Positions 1 to 8,336 of a stretch of DNA of 64,000 nucleotides are shown in pieces. The position numbers were made by a program, and so were the translations under genes. How positions within the stretch are numbered: position 1 is the first letter of the stretch; every line of letters starts with the position of its first letter. The stretch comes from Lentisphaerae bacterium ADurb.Bin082 (GTDB lineage Bacteria > Verrucomicrobiota > Lentisphaeria > Oligosphaerales > Oligosphaeraceae), in NCBI GenBank assembly GCA_002070945.1, contig MWEG01000113.1:1-64000 (forward strand). Reading direction: 5' to 3'. The notes under the pieces were generated by a model. It saw nothing but the letters and a program-made list of their open reading frames with translations. It did not search any database and was not told the DNA's origin.

Positions 1-94
1 TTTCCCCTGCGTATTCCTACTTGGAAAAAGGTTATTTTGGGGGAAGTTGGGTTAACCGCCAAGACACCAAGACGCCAAGATTTTTTGGGGTATG

Positions 95-205
95 CTACGC
101 AGCCATAGAAACGCTAAAAGCGCGAAAATTACGGCAAGCCGAAGATTGAACTGCGTGCGATGCGGCTGTCACCGTCCACCATGTCCACATCAAAATGCGC
201 CGTAT
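95..205. repeat. Degenerate dispersed repeat, family R2, copy 1
   Basis: Shared words such as 'aaacgctaaaagcgcgaaa', 'tacggcaagcc', 'aagcttgaact/aagattgaact' and 'accgtccacyatgtccac' recur in the gaps near 52595-52690 and 56245-56330. The three copies are diverged and partly deleted. The preceding bases (about 55-90) contain the short tandem word 'ccaagac(g/a)cc', another low-complexity intergenic motif. Nothing coding is convincing here; the only open frame (92-280) reads through the repeat. Confidence 0.55.
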
Positions 206-335
206 GCGCTTAACTTTAGCCTGGAGGTAGGCGCGTCCCGAAGCTGGCGCCTTGCCAAGGCACTACAGAAGACTGACTGAATTACGCATAGGGGGAATTT
301 TTTTTGCGACCTGCTTGCATAGTTACAGGATAAGC

Positions 336-413
336 ACTATCTTACACCTTGGGTTAGCTGTCATGCTAAGATAGTAGTGGACAAGTCGCGTGAGAAATCA
401 TCTTGTCTTGTCC
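336..413 (+). promoter_or_regulatory. Structured leader upstream of the barrel gene (two inverted repeats)
   Basis: ACTATCTTA at 336-344 pairs with TAAGATAGT at 367-375 (perfect 9-bp arms, 22-nt spacer), and GGACAAG at 379-385 pairs with CTTGTCC at 407-413. Both lie between the repeat copy at the window start and the ribosome binding site of the gene beginning at 456. They could be an operator and/or a 5' UTR fold. No unambiguous -35/-10 pair was assigned. Confidence 0.3.
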
Positions 414-455
414 TGTAAGGATTGTCAATCCAGTAACGTATCGAGGAGGCACAAG

Positions 456-1562
456 ATGGTCATTTTGAAGAAATCTGTTTTGGGCATGGTTGTCTTGGCA
501 GCTATTTTCATGGCGTTTGGCTTGTCGACTGCGTTTGGTGCTCCGCCGACTAATAAGCCTGATCCTACTGGGCAGGACAAACCTAGTTTTAACTATGATT
601 CATCATTGCGGCAAGAAAGAGGCAGCTTTGCGAGCGTTGGCGCCAATCGTCAGCGTGCGGCGCAGCAGTCGGCTGATGCTGCGCATAGCGCTGCTTTGCA
701 GCGTCGGCAGCAGCGCCGTTTAGCCGGTGAAGGAGCGTCTCAGGATGTCTGGGGGTTGTGGGTCGGGTCAACTTTCCGGCATTCCAGCATTCATGGCATG
801 GGCGCTTCTGGCAGCACCGAGCGGTACAATGCTGGCGGCAGCGCCTTTGGCCTGGATGTTCTGTTAGGCGAAGTACTGCTTGGAGGCTGCTTTGACGCTG
901 GCGACAGCAAGTCCACCTACCACGACCGCTATGTCAGCTCTTGGGACGAAAGTGAATTCTACGGCCTTACGCTCTATGCGGACTGGCAGCATGAACAACT
1001 GCGGATCTACAGTGGCCTGGGATACTCCAAATACGAACATGACACCAAGACCAAGGCGGTTCTTGATTCGTGGAGAGTCTACCAGAAGGCCGAATTGGAC
1101 ACGACGGCTACCACCGCCGCGCTCATCGTCGAATACACGTTCCCAGGGGAAATTGTGGACATCAAGCCGTACGCCGGCATAAAGTATGCGCAGATTGACA
1201 CCGACACCTTGCGTATGGGAGAATTGAAGTGCCGTACTGAGAAACAGGACGTCGTCCGTTTTCCCGTCGGCGTGGAGTTCAGCCACACCTTCTGGCGCGA
1301 CGGCTTCAGCATCCAGCCGTTGTTGAACTTCGGCGTGGAACCTGTGTGCGGGGATCGTGTCACAGAAGCACACATCTATTCCCAGAGCCTTGGCACTGAC
1401 GAGACCGCCAATGCCCGAGTCACCGACGGCTTCTATTGGAATGCCTTTGTCGGCGTCTCTGCTGGCTGGGAAAGCGTGGGTTTCACGCTCGGATACGGAT
1501 TCCAGGCGTCCAGCCACGAGAAGGAACACGGGGTGTCCTTTGGATTCAACTGGCATTTTTAA
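456..1562 (+). CDS. Outer-membrane beta-barrel (autotransporter-barrel-like) protein
   Basis: A 368-residue exported protein. The start at 456 is preferred over an upstream in-frame ATG at 390 because GAGGAGG sits about 6 nt before it and a signal peptide (LLKK-type basic start, hydrophobic run, cleavage near AFGAPP) follows at once. Residues ~30-95 are a low-complexity linker rich in Gln, Arg and Ala. From ~100 to the end the protein shows alternating amphipathic strands rich in Gly, Tyr and Trp and ends in ...FGFNWHF, the C-terminal aromatic signature used for outer-membrane barrel insertion. It resembles autotransporter translocator or OmpA-like barrels, but there is no passenger domain. 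Ligand or function unknown. It is transcribed toward the CsgG-type genes and is separated from the next gene by about 35 nt, so co-transcription is likely. Confidence 0.7.
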   Translation: MVILKKSVLGMVVLAAIFMAFGLSTAFGAPPTNKPDPTGQDKPSFNYDSSLRQERGSFASVGANRQRAAQQSADAAHSAALQRRQQRRLAGEGASQDVWGLWVGSTFRHSSIHGMGASGSTERYNAGGSAFGLDVLLGEVLLGGCFDAGDSKSTYHDRYVSSWDESEFYGLTLYADWQHEQLRIYSGLGYSKYEHDTKTKAVLDSWRVYQKAELDTTATTAALIVEYTFPGEIVDIKPYAGIKYAQIDTDTLRMGELKCRTEKQDVVRFPVGVEFSHTFWRDGFSIQPLLNFGVEPVCGDRVTEAHIYSQSLGTDETANARVTDGFYWNAFVGVSAGWESVGFTLGYGFQASSHEKEHGVSFGFNWHF

Positions 1563-1597
1563 ACAAGCATTTCTAAACAGACAAGGGGGCGACGGAC

Positions 1598-2446
1598 ATG
1601 AAAACGTTCTGTTGGAAAATGTTTTTGGTTTTGTTTGGCGGCGTTGTCTTAGGCGGCGTTGCCCAGGCGCAAGGGACAGTCAGCACCACCACGGCGAAGG
1701 CAGTGGTCAAGGTGACCACTGCCGCGCAGCCTTTCGTGAAGATCGCCGTGCTGGATTTCCAGACCACTGAGAAGATTGGAATGGACATTTTGGGGAAGAT
1801 TCCAGCTGCTGGCGGTGACATGCAGGCTTTGAGCGATGCTGACCGCCTTTCCATTGACGGCGTTATGCAGGGTTTTGTGAAGATGCTGGAGTCTTCGGCC
1901 AACGTCGGGGCCTACAGCGACAAGTGGGAAGAGCAGCTGTCGCTTTTCAAGACTGCGTTGCAGGGCAAGCCCCGCCCCGCCATCCTGGGTGCGGAGTATC
2001 TGACCGCCTACCTGGGTCGACATGGCGACGTTTTTGCCTGCAAGGATTCGACGCTGGTGAAGGCGGCCATGCTCAAGCTGCAAAAAGAGCCGGATTTCCC
2101 CAAGGACTTCATGAAGAAGCTGGCTGCGGAGACGGGCGCCACGCATCTGCTTTACTGCACCGTCTCCGACATCCGCAGCAAGGAGAACGCCTTCACGGGC
2201 TACGGCATCAGCACCAGGACAACGCTCTGCCAGCTGGATGTCATTGTGAAGATGGTGGCCCTGGAGGCGCAGCACGTTGTATTCAGCAATGTCTATACCG
2301 GCAACTACAAGGAGCAGCGCCCCATCAGCGTGGAGCAGTTTGACAACAACGTCTACCAGAACCTGATGACATCCGCCCTTGAGCAGGCGGCAGAGGGACT
2401 CTACGAATTCTGCAAGTCGAACATTGCCGTTCAAGAAACAAGGTAA
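1598..2446 (+). CDS. Secreted CsgG-like protein
   Basis: A 282-residue protein with a clear signal peptide (cleavage near GGVAQAQG) and a GGGGG-type ribosome binding site. After a Thr/Ala linker it has the opening strand FVKIAVLDFQ, characteristic of CsgG/LpoB-type alpha/beta folds. Later come the family-like segments 'ETGATHLLYCTVSDI' and 'CQLDVIVKMVALEAQHVVF', corresponding to the CsgG 'G-A-x-Y-L-[IV]-x-G' and 'L-D-[VI]-R-[LM]-V-D' strands. A helical insertion of roughly 100 residues lies between strand 1 and the core. There is no lipobox Cys, so it is probably periplasmic and soluble. The family includes curli secretion lipoproteins and penicillin-binding-protein activators; the exact role here cannot be read from sequence. 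Confidence 0.55.
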   Translation: MKTFCWKMFLVLFGGVVLGGVAQAQGTVSTTTAKAVVKVTTAAQPFVKIAVLDFQTTEKIGMDILGKIPAAGGDMQALSDADRLSIDGVMQGFVKMLESSANVGAYSDKWEEQLSLFKTALQGKPRPAILGAEYLTAYLGRHGDVFACKDSTLVKAAMLKLQKEPDFPKDFMKKLAAETGATHLLYCTVSDIRSKENAFTGYGISTRTTLCQLDVIVKMVALEAQHVVFSNVYTGNYKEQRPISVEQFDNNVYQNLMTSALEQAAEGLYEFCKSNIAVQETR

Positions 2447-2685
2447 CGAGCGAAGTCTTGCAGCGCTTGCAGTAATCGGTCACCGATTAATACTCGAAGT
2501 TCCGGCAATCTGCGGCACCAGGCGCCCCGCAGGGATTCTGCCTGACATCTTAATCAGCACAACCACTGTACCAAGTCTCTCTTTCTAACCCAAGATTTCG
2601 CATATTGCCGAAGATTTACGGCGGCTTTGTCGGGTTTTCATTCGCAAATCTTTATGACTTTTAGTATAAAAAGGGGGGCACTACC
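2447..2685. other. Intergenic gap with small palindrome
   Basis: The 239-nt gap contains AATCGGTcACCGATT near 2475-2489, a palindrome whose relatives (aatcgggtgaccgatt near 52705; aatcgttggccggtt near 56628) occur in other gaps, and 'cggcaatctgcgg...cccgcaggga'. A G-rich ribosome binding site (aaggggggc) precedes the next start. No small gene was found. Confidence 0.35.
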
Positions 2686-3711
2686 ATGAAAAGCAGATTG
2701 TTTGTTGCGCTGGCAGTCGGTTTGCTGACCGCTTGCAACGGTTTTTGTGCTGACAAGCTGGCCATTGCAGAGCCAGTGGTGAAGGCTGGCGTTCTTGCCG
2801 ATGAGGGCGAGATGCTCTGGGGCATGTTGGAGGAGCTGGTGGCGACCAAGGGCGCTGACAAGTACACGCTGGTCAGCCGTGCGGCCCTGCGGCAGATGAT
2901 GACCGAGATTGGCCTGACCACCAGCTCTGATTTGGTGAACCTCAACTCTGTCCAGCGCGCAAAGCTGGGGCAGCTGGACACGGTGAAGTACTTGCTGATT
3001 TCCGAAATCGGCAAGTTCGGCACCAAGGTCAATTGCACCATGCGCATCCTGGAGTCCTCCACCGGAGTCATTGACCCGGCCCGTACGGTCAATTTGCGCT
3101 GCCAGAATCTTGACGAGCTCGGGGACCAGCTGGAATGGGCCGTTGCCAAGCTGTTGTCTGACAGGAAGGCGATGGAGCGTTCCGCCGTGCTGACCCCCGG
3201 TGTCACCGCCGCCAATGCGCCCGCCTATTTGGGCGGCGAATTTGGCGTCATCTTTGAGACCTGCCTGCTGGCCAACGGCATTTCCCTGCAGAATTTGAAG
3301 TCGGTGGACGCCTATCTTGCCAAAAATGGCATCGTCTCCCTGGACAGTTGCGAGCCAAAGACTTTTGTCAAAATCGGCAACGACTTGGAGGTGAAGAATT
3401 TGCTTCGCGCCACTATTGACCGCTTTGAGATCCTCGCCACTCCTTTCCAGGTGCAGGAGACTGGCGCGGCCGGTGTCTACTACACTGGCGTCCTGTCCGG
3501 CAATCTCCGGGTCATTGGCACTGCTACCGGCGAGACTCTGATTGTCCAGCCCTTTGAGTACCGCACGGATTTCCGGCGCCTGGCCGCCGCACATACCCTG
3601 GGATGGACTGCCGAGGACTATGGCAAGCAGATGATTCGAGAAGCGTTGGAGGAGTATGTGTTGCCAGACCTTTTCAAGTCCCTGGCTGCGCGGAAACAGC
3701 AGGGTGAATGA
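2686..3711 (+). CDS. Secreted CsgG/LpoB-type protein
   Basis: A 341-residue protein with a signal peptide (possible lipobox-like LLTAC near residue 17, though the following CNGFCADK could equally be cut after FCA). The mature part starts with KLAIAEPVVKAGV, then 'KYTLVSRAALRQMMTEIGL', which matches the CsgG-family pattern 'x-[FV]-x-[LV]-V-[ED]-R-x-x-[LI]-x-x-[IL]-x-x-E'. 'LGQLDTVKYLLISEIGKFG' follows, the usual 'GADYLIxGxI' strand, and 'VNCTMRILESSTGVI', the 'R-[IL]-[IV]-[DE]-x-x-T-G' strand. A second, poorly conserved alpha/beta half follows (residues ~170-330). It lies 7 nt before the next gene, so the two are co-transcribed. Role inferred: envelope assembly factor; no catalytic residues expected. 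Confidence 0.6.
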   Translation: MKSRLFVALAVGLLTACNGFCADKLAIAEPVVKAGVLADEGEMLWGMLEELVATKGADKYTLVSRAALRQMMTEIGLTTSSDLVNLNSVQRAKLGQLDTVKYLLISEIGKFGTKVNCTMRILESSTGVIDPARTVNLRCQNLDELGDQLEWAVAKLLSDRKAMERSAVLTPGVTAANAPAYLGGEFGVIFETCLLANGISLQNLKSVDAYLAKNGIVSLDSCEPKTFVKIGNDLEVKNLLRATIDRFEILATPFQVQETGAAGVYYTGVLSGNLRVIGTATGETLIVQPFEYRTDFRRLAAAHTLGWTAEDYGKQMIREALEEYVLPDLFKSLAARKQQGE

Positions 3712-3718
3712 ATAGCCA

Positions 3719-5233
3719 TTGAGACGTCAGTTGGCCACTATGCGCATGTTACGCACAAACTTTCTTTTTGGGCTGATGGTGCTTTGGGTGGCGGGGTGTT
3801 CCACCGTGGTGAACTCCGCCCGCCAGAAGCAGCCCATGGTGGAATGCTTGGTGGCGGGCAATGCGCCAGGCACGTTGGCGATTGCCCGGAAGAAGCATCA
3901 GAGTACCGCCAACCAGGGCGATGAGCTGGTCTGGCTCCTCGAATGCGGGAGCTTGAACTTCCAGCTCGGCAACTACGCCGAGGCGCTGGACGACTTTCGG
4001 CGCTGCGAAGAGCTGATTGAGGAGTATGACGAGCGGGCCTTAGTCAGCGTCCGCGACACGGGCAGCGAGTTCCTCACGCTGCTGGCCAACCAGAACGCGC
4101 TGCCATATCGCGGATGGTGCCGTGACCGGGTGGCATTGGGGTTCTACAAGGCGCTGGCGTACTTGGGCAATGGGGACGAGGCCGCGTTCCGGGCACAGGT
4201 CAAGCGCCTGCGCGGCGAACACCAGAAAATACAGGAGGACTACCACAAATTCTTTGAAGAGGAGGAAAAGCAGCTGGAGAGCGTCAGGAGCGACAATGCC
4301 GAGGTGCTGGAGAAGGCATCAAGCACAGAATACCTGGAGGACGAGCGGAACGCCGCCTATGCGGCGAACTTGCAGGAGGTCGCCGCCGTCGCCCATCGCG
4401 GGTATGGCAATTTTCTCAACCCGGCATCCTTGTTCCTTTCTGGCCTGGCTCTTCTTAGGGACGAAACTTGGGACAATGCCTGCATTGAGTTTGAGCATCT
4501 TTATCAGGCTTTGCCGACGAGCCAGACCGCGAGGCAGTATTATGCCACTGCTTTGCAGAAGAGTGGCCGGACGGTTCCGCCCGAGCTGGCGGATGTCCCC
4601 GCCTTTCCATTCCCTTTGGGCCGCGATTGCGTCTTTGTTCTTTATGCGCATGACTTGACCGCCTCCTTTGAGCAGGTGAACGTCTATTTCCCGCTGATGA
4701 TTGCCTGGCCCATCTGCGTTTTCCATCCTGCCTTGCTGCCTAATCTGTCGGTAGTCGCCGAGGGGAAGGAGTATACGGCTCAGACTTTGTCGGACATGGA
4801 TGGCATCCTGGCGCAGGAATTCAGCATGAGGATGCCTGGGCGGCTGACTAGGACTCTTGCCGGTGCGTTGCTGAAGGAGACTGGGTACCTTGCCACGGTG
4901 GGGGCGGTTCGGCACAATGACAAAAGGAAGACGTCGACGTCCAGAAGGAGGACATCGGCGACCAGCGCTTTGACCGGTTCAGCGACCCTGGCCTGGAAGA
5001 TGTACCAGCTGATTTTCAACACGGCTGACACCCGATGCTGGAATTTTCTGCCAAAGGAGATTAAGTTGACGCAACTGCCCATGCCGTCGGATCGTCTTGT
5101 GACCTTTTGCGGCGAACTGACCGGCGGCTCGCCGCAAGAGGTCAACATACCGGAAGGCTGCGGCTCCGCGTTGATCTATGTCAACGCCTTGACGCCGGCC
5201 AATGTCAGCTATCAGGTCTTGCCATTGAAATGA
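3719..5233 (+). CDS. COG3014-type lipoprotein with TPR-like N-terminal half
   Basis: Encodes up to 504 residues. The 5' end is uncertain: TTG at 3719, ATG at 3740 or ATG at 3746, none with a strong ribosome binding site; the later ATGs still retain the full signal peptide and lipobox (LWVAGC). The mature protein begins with helices resembling TPR units ('ELVWLLECGSLNFQLGNYAEALDDFRRCEE'-type pattern, described here by its L-x3-G-x3-[FL]-x-[LN]-x-x-Y-x-x-[AS] spacing), followed by a glutamate-rich coiled segment near residues 170-200 and a beta-rich C-terminal half. This layout matches COG3014, which in other bacteria neighbours LpoB-like lipoproteins, as here. Likely an outer-membrane lipoprotein of the same envelope complex as its neighbours. 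Confidence 0.6.
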   Translation: MRRQLATMRMLRTNFLFGLMVLWVAGCSTVVNSARQKQPMVECLVAGNAPGTLAIARKKHQSTANQGDELVWLLECGSLNFQLGNYAEALDDFRRCEELIEEYDERALVSVRDTGSEFLTLLANQNALPYRGWCRDRVALGFYKALAYLGNGDEAAFRAQVKRLRGEHQKIQEDYHKFFEEEEKQLESVRSDNAEVLEKASSTEYLEDERNAAYAANLQEVAAVAHRGYGNFLNPASLFLSGLALLRDETWDNACIEFEHLYQALPTSQTARQYYATALQKSGRTVPPELADVPAFPFPLGRDCVFVLYAHDLTASFEQVNVYFPLMIAWPICVFHPALLPNLSVVAEGKEYTAQTLSDMDGILAQEFSMRMPGRLTRTLAGALLKETGYLATVGAVRHNDKRKTSTSRRRTSATSALTGSATLAWKMYQLIFNTADTRCWNFLPKEIKLTQLPMPSDRLVTFCGELTGGSPQEVNIPEGCGSALIYVNALTPANVSYQVLPLK

Positions 5234-5282
5234 CTTAGTTTTTCATGCCCGTCAAATCTATCGTTGCCAAGGAGAGAGAACC

Positions 5283-5918
5283 ATGAACAGGAATCTTTTG
5301 ATTTGTCTGCTGGCCTTAGCCTTTCTGGCTGCCGGCTGCTCGTCGACCAAGCTGTATGACCCCAGCACTACGGACACCGGCATCCGCAACACTAGGAGCG
5401 TTTCTGCCGAGGAGATGAAAATCGTGGCGCAGGAGGCCATTGCGGACGCCATGTCCAACCCACGTTTCCTGGACTTTTTGCAGAAGTACAAGGTCGAGAT
5501 GAAAGACGAGAACGCCCGTCCCGTCCTCAAGCTGGCCCAGGCGGTCAATGACACCGACGACCCGGATTTGAACATGGCCCAGCTGACGGACTTGCTGAAC
5601 GACGCGCTCTTCAACGCCGGGGTGGTGGACGTCACCCTGGCCGAAGGCAGCGACCGCACTGACTCTATCGGGAATTCCCGGCAAGTTGCCATGGATCCTA
5701 ATTTCGACCAGGCCACCGTCGTCAAGCAGGGCACCCTCGTGGCGGCGAGGCTGGTCATGCGTCCGAAAATCATCTCCAACACCACCCGGCACAAGCGCAC
5801 CAAGGACGTTGTCCGCACTTTTGTAGTTGACATGGCGGACATCAACACTGGCCTGGTGATGTGGCGGTACACTCGTCAGCTGGGTTTTGTGAAGACCCGC
5901 GCGGGATTTGGTATGTAA
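5283..5918 (+). CDS. LpoB-like penicillin-binding-protein activator lipoprotein
   Basis: A 211-residue lipoprotein with lipobox LAAGC at residues 15-19 and a strong ribosome binding site (aaggagag). Features of the LpoB/COG3417 family: 'AEEMKIVAQEAIADAM' and 'NPRFLDFL' helices after the lipobox linker, 'RPVLKLAQAVNDTDD' (the 'P-x-[LIV]-x-[LV]-x-x-[IV]-x-N-x-T' strand), 'LTDLLNDALFNAGVVDV', and C-terminal 'DVVRTFVVDMADINTGLVMW' (strand ending in the [DE]-x-x-T-G-x-x-[IVLM]-W pattern). LpoB stimulates PBP1b from the outer membrane in Enterobacteria; here the neighbourhood points to an envelope role alongside the pilus rather than proving PBP activation. It ends 19 nt before cpaB. Confidence 0.7.
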   Translation: MNRNLLICLLALAFLAAGCSSTKLYDPSTTDTGIRNTRSVSAEEMKIVAQEAIADAMSNPRFLDFLQKYKVEMKDENARPVLKLAQAVNDTDDPDLNMAQLTDLLNDALFNAGVVDVTLAEGSDRTDSIGNSRQVAMDPNFDQATVVKQGTLVAARLVMRPKIISNTTRHKRTKDVVRTFVVDMADINTGLVMWRYTRQLGFVKTRAGFGM

Positions 5919-5937
5919 ACGTCTTTAGGAGGAAAAC

Positions 5938-6693
5938 ATGAAAAACATCATCCCGCTAGTTGTTGCCGTTGTTCTGGGGCTGGTTGCTGTATTTGCCGTC
6001 AGTCGGACGATTTCCGGCAAGAAGGACAGCTTGGAGCAGTATGTTGACGTAGTGGCGGCGTCTCGCATGTTGGAGGAGGGCGAGGCCTTGGCCGAAGGCT
6101 TTGTCAATCCTCGTTCCGTTGCTGTTTCCTCTTTGCCGAAGCAGCACATCAAATGGAGTAACCGGAGCATGGTTTTGGGGCAGAAGTTGATTCATTCCGT
6201 GGCCAAGGGCGATTATATCTTGCTTTCCGATGTCGGCGGCGTGACTTTGAGCAAGGGCAACATCATCGGCGACGGTGAGTGGGGCGTGCCGGTCAGCTTT
6301 TCTGACAACACCCTGGTCAAGATGCTCCAGCCCGGGGATGAGATTGCCATTATTGGCACCTACAAACTGCAAGAGACTGTCAAGCGGGGCAAGGATGTGG
6401 ATGCTGGCACAGATGTGATTCAGCGGACGGTCACTACGGTCATCTTCCCCCGGGTACGCATTTTGGAGCTTACCAGCAGCGGCGTGCTTTTGTCCCTGCC
6501 GCCCCAGCAGGCCCTGGCGTTGACCGCCATTCAGCAGCAGGCCGATTTGTTCCCGTTGCTGCGCAAGACGAATGACACCAAGGCGATGAACCGGATGGAC
6601 GGCGGCATCTACGAGTCCACTACCCTGACCGAGCTTGCCGAAGGTCTGAATCAAGTCAAGATTCCCGCAGTGCCCTCTGAAATCAAGGAGTAA
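5938..6693 (+). CDS. cpaB: Flp/Tad pilus assembly protein CpaB (RcpC)
   Basis: A 251-residue protein with a single N-terminal membrane anchor (residues ~4-22) and an exceptionally good ribosome binding site (aggaggaaaac). Residues ~38-110 form an SAF-like domain: 'VVAASRMLEEGEAL', 'GQKLIHSVAKGDYILLSDV' show the usual CpaB pattern in which one strand introduces a methyl-ester-like 'G-x-x-L-x-x-x-[VI]-x-x-G-D' turn. A second part has 'LQPGDEIAIIGTY', the RcpC/CpaB C-terminal 'V-x-P-G-D-x-V-D-[VL]' strand. CpaB supports the outer-membrane secretin of the Tad pilus. It lies directly upstream of the secretin gene (6-nt gap), as in most Tad loci. Confidence 0.85.
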   Translation: MKNIIPLVVAVVLGLVAVFAVSRTISGKKDSLEQYVDVVAASRMLEEGEALAEGFVNPRSVAVSSLPKQHIKWSNRSMVLGQKLIHSVAKGDYILLSDVGGVTLSKGNIIGDGEWGVPVSFSDNTLVKMLQPGDEIAIIGTYKLQETVKRGKDVDAGTDVIQRTVTTVIFPRVRILELTSSGVLLSLPPQQALALTAIQQQADLFPLLRKTNDTKAMNRMDGGIYESTTLTELAEGLNQVKIPAVPSEIKE

Positions 6694-6699
6694 GAAACC

Positions 6700-8214
6700 A
6701 TGAAAATTAAAGGCATCATCCTCAGTTTGTTTTTGTGTTTGCTGGCCGCAGTTAGCGCCGAGCCGGAGAAGTTCAGTCTGACTGTGGGCGGCGTGAAAGT
6801 CATTAACTTGCCGTTTGCCCTGGAGTCGTACCGTCTCAGCTCCAAGGGCAAGGTCACGGTGGAGGAGGTCAGCAAGCAGCAGCTGCGCGTGATTGGGACA
6901 GCCATTGGCGAGTGCAATTTGACTGTCACCGGCGCGGGCGTCAGCGTGGACTACAGCATCTCTGTGAAGGGCAACATCAGCAATGTGCTCAAGCGCCTGC
7001 GCACGGACCTGGAGAATCTGCCTGAGCTGGACATTTCCATCAACCAGGACTACATCGTCATCAAGGGCGTGGTGAGCAGCCCGACCAAATGGGCGCATCT
7101 CCAGAAGGTCCTGCCGCTCTACCAGGACAGCGTCCACAACTTTGCCGTTTTCCGTCCCACTGCCGAGACCATGATTAACTTGAAGAAGATGTTGACGGAA
7201 AGCGGCTTTGAGTTTGCGCAGGAAGGCCAGCCGGCTGAACTTGGCCAGCTTGACATGAAGATCGCCCCAGACGCGGTGATTCTGAGCGGTGAGCTTTGCA
7301 GCCAGGAGGCCATTGACAAGGCCAGGCAGATTTTGAGTACGCAGACTTGGCTGGATTGCAGCGGCGCCCACCCTTCTCCTGAGAGCGGTAAAATCCGCGG
7401 CATTGTCAACCTGAGCGTTGTGCAGAGCATTTTGGATGTTGAGGTTGTTTATGTTGCGGTCAACGAGTCTGACGGCGCCAAGGTCGGCACTGGCGCTCCC
7501 GAGGGTGTTCTTGGCGTCAATTGGATTTACGACGCCATTGCTGGTCGTCGCAGTCCTGACTCCAGCATCACTTTCGGCGCCAACATGGAGCGCACTGTTT
7601 CCTTCCTGGCCAGCAATGGCATCAGTCGGACTTACAGCGCCGGCCATATCAGCTTTGCCAACCATGACGGCAAGGGCGGAGAGCTGCACACTGGCGGCAC
7701 GGTTTCGGTCAAGGTCTCCGGCACTGACACGGGCAGTTTGCAGGACATCGACTATGGCCTGACCATCAAGGTCAAGGGCGGCCTGATTTCTCCCGGCCGC
7801 GTCAGGCTGGACTTGGATTTGACCAACACTTCCGCCATCACTGGCACAGGTGACGCCTATACCCGCAGCTCTGATTCAACCAAGCAGGTGGTCTATTGTG
7901 ATTTGGACAAGACATTGGTACTGGCCGGCTCCAAGAAAATCGGCCAGGATGTACAGCGCTCTGGTTTGCCGGTTTTACGCAACACACCTGTTTTGAAGTG
8001 GTTTGTGTCCACGGACGGCGACAGTCAGAGCGACACTCGCCTGGTGATTCTGGTCTGCCCTCGCTTGGCGGATTCGCGCAAGGATGTGCAGATTGACGTG
8101 CCGCTGTCGGCTGAGAGCCAGAAGGTCTATGAGACAGGCACAGGCGATTTGAAGGAGAAGCAGGCCAAGGAAGCCGCTGCCAAGCCCTGGTATAAGCGCT
8201 GGTTCGGCTTCTGA
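6700..8214 (+). CDS. cpaC: Tad pilus outer-membrane secretin (CpaC/RcpA)
   Basis: A 504-residue secretin with a signal peptide (cleavage near VSAEPE). Residues ~25-90 form the pilus-secretin N-terminal domain ('KFSLTVGGVKVINLPF...' then 'LRVIGTAIGECNLTVTG'). A BON/N1-type stretch follows ('ELDISINQDYIVIKGVV'). Residues ~240-470 are the secretin barrel core: 'VVQSILDVEVVYVAVNES', 'GGTVSVKVSGTD', 'DIDYGLTIKVKGGL', and 'GLPVLRNTPVLKWFV...DTRLVILVCPRL', the diagnostic C-terminal 'G-x-P-x-L-x-x-[IL]-P-x-x-[GK]-x-L-F' motif. Length matches CpaC. It forms the pilus exit channel and needs CpaB; no dedicated CpaD is visible, so the CsgG/COG3014 lipoproteins upstream may act as pilotin-like helpers (inference). 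Confidence 0.88.
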   Translation: MKIKGIILSLFLCLLAAVSAEPEKFSLTVGGVKVINLPFALESYRLSSKGKVTVEEVSKQQLRVIGTAIGECNLTVTGAGVSVDYSISVKGNISNVLKRLRTDLENLPELDISINQDYIVIKGVVSSPTKWAHLQKVLPLYQDSVHNFAVFRPTAETMINLKKMLTESGFEFAQEGQPAELGQLDMKIAPDAVILSGELCSQEAIDKARQILSTQTWLDCSGAHPSPESGKIRGIVNLSVVQSILDVEVVYVAVNESDGAKVGTGAPEGVLGVNWIYDAIAGRRSPDSSITFGANMERTVSFLASNGISRTYSAGHISFANHDGKGGELHTGGTVSVKVSGTDTGSLQDIDYGLTIKVKGGLISPGRVRLDLDLTNTSAITGTGDAYTRSSDSTKQVVYCDLDKTLVLAGSKKIGQDVQRSGLPVLRNTPVLKWFVSTDGDSQSDTRLVILVCPRLADSRKDVQIDVPLSAESQKVYETGTGDLKEKQAKEAAAKPWYKRWFGF

Positions 8215-8336
8215 TTTAATTCATAGCCGGGGAAATCGTGAAGAGCGAACCGTCCGCGCATGGTTACAGACGCGGACGGAGAGTGGCATAGGCTTCCGGA
8301 CAGACATTTCACCGAGTTGGAATCAGGAAGAGGCAG

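Noticed and set aside
92-280. Small + strand open frame at the window start
   Set aside because: It reads through the R2 repeat, has no ribosome binding site and its sequence has no protein-like features.
5956-7689. 577-codon frame antisense to cpaB and the secretin gene
   Set aside because: It is a shadow of high-GC coding sequence; no ribosome binding site, signal or family motif.
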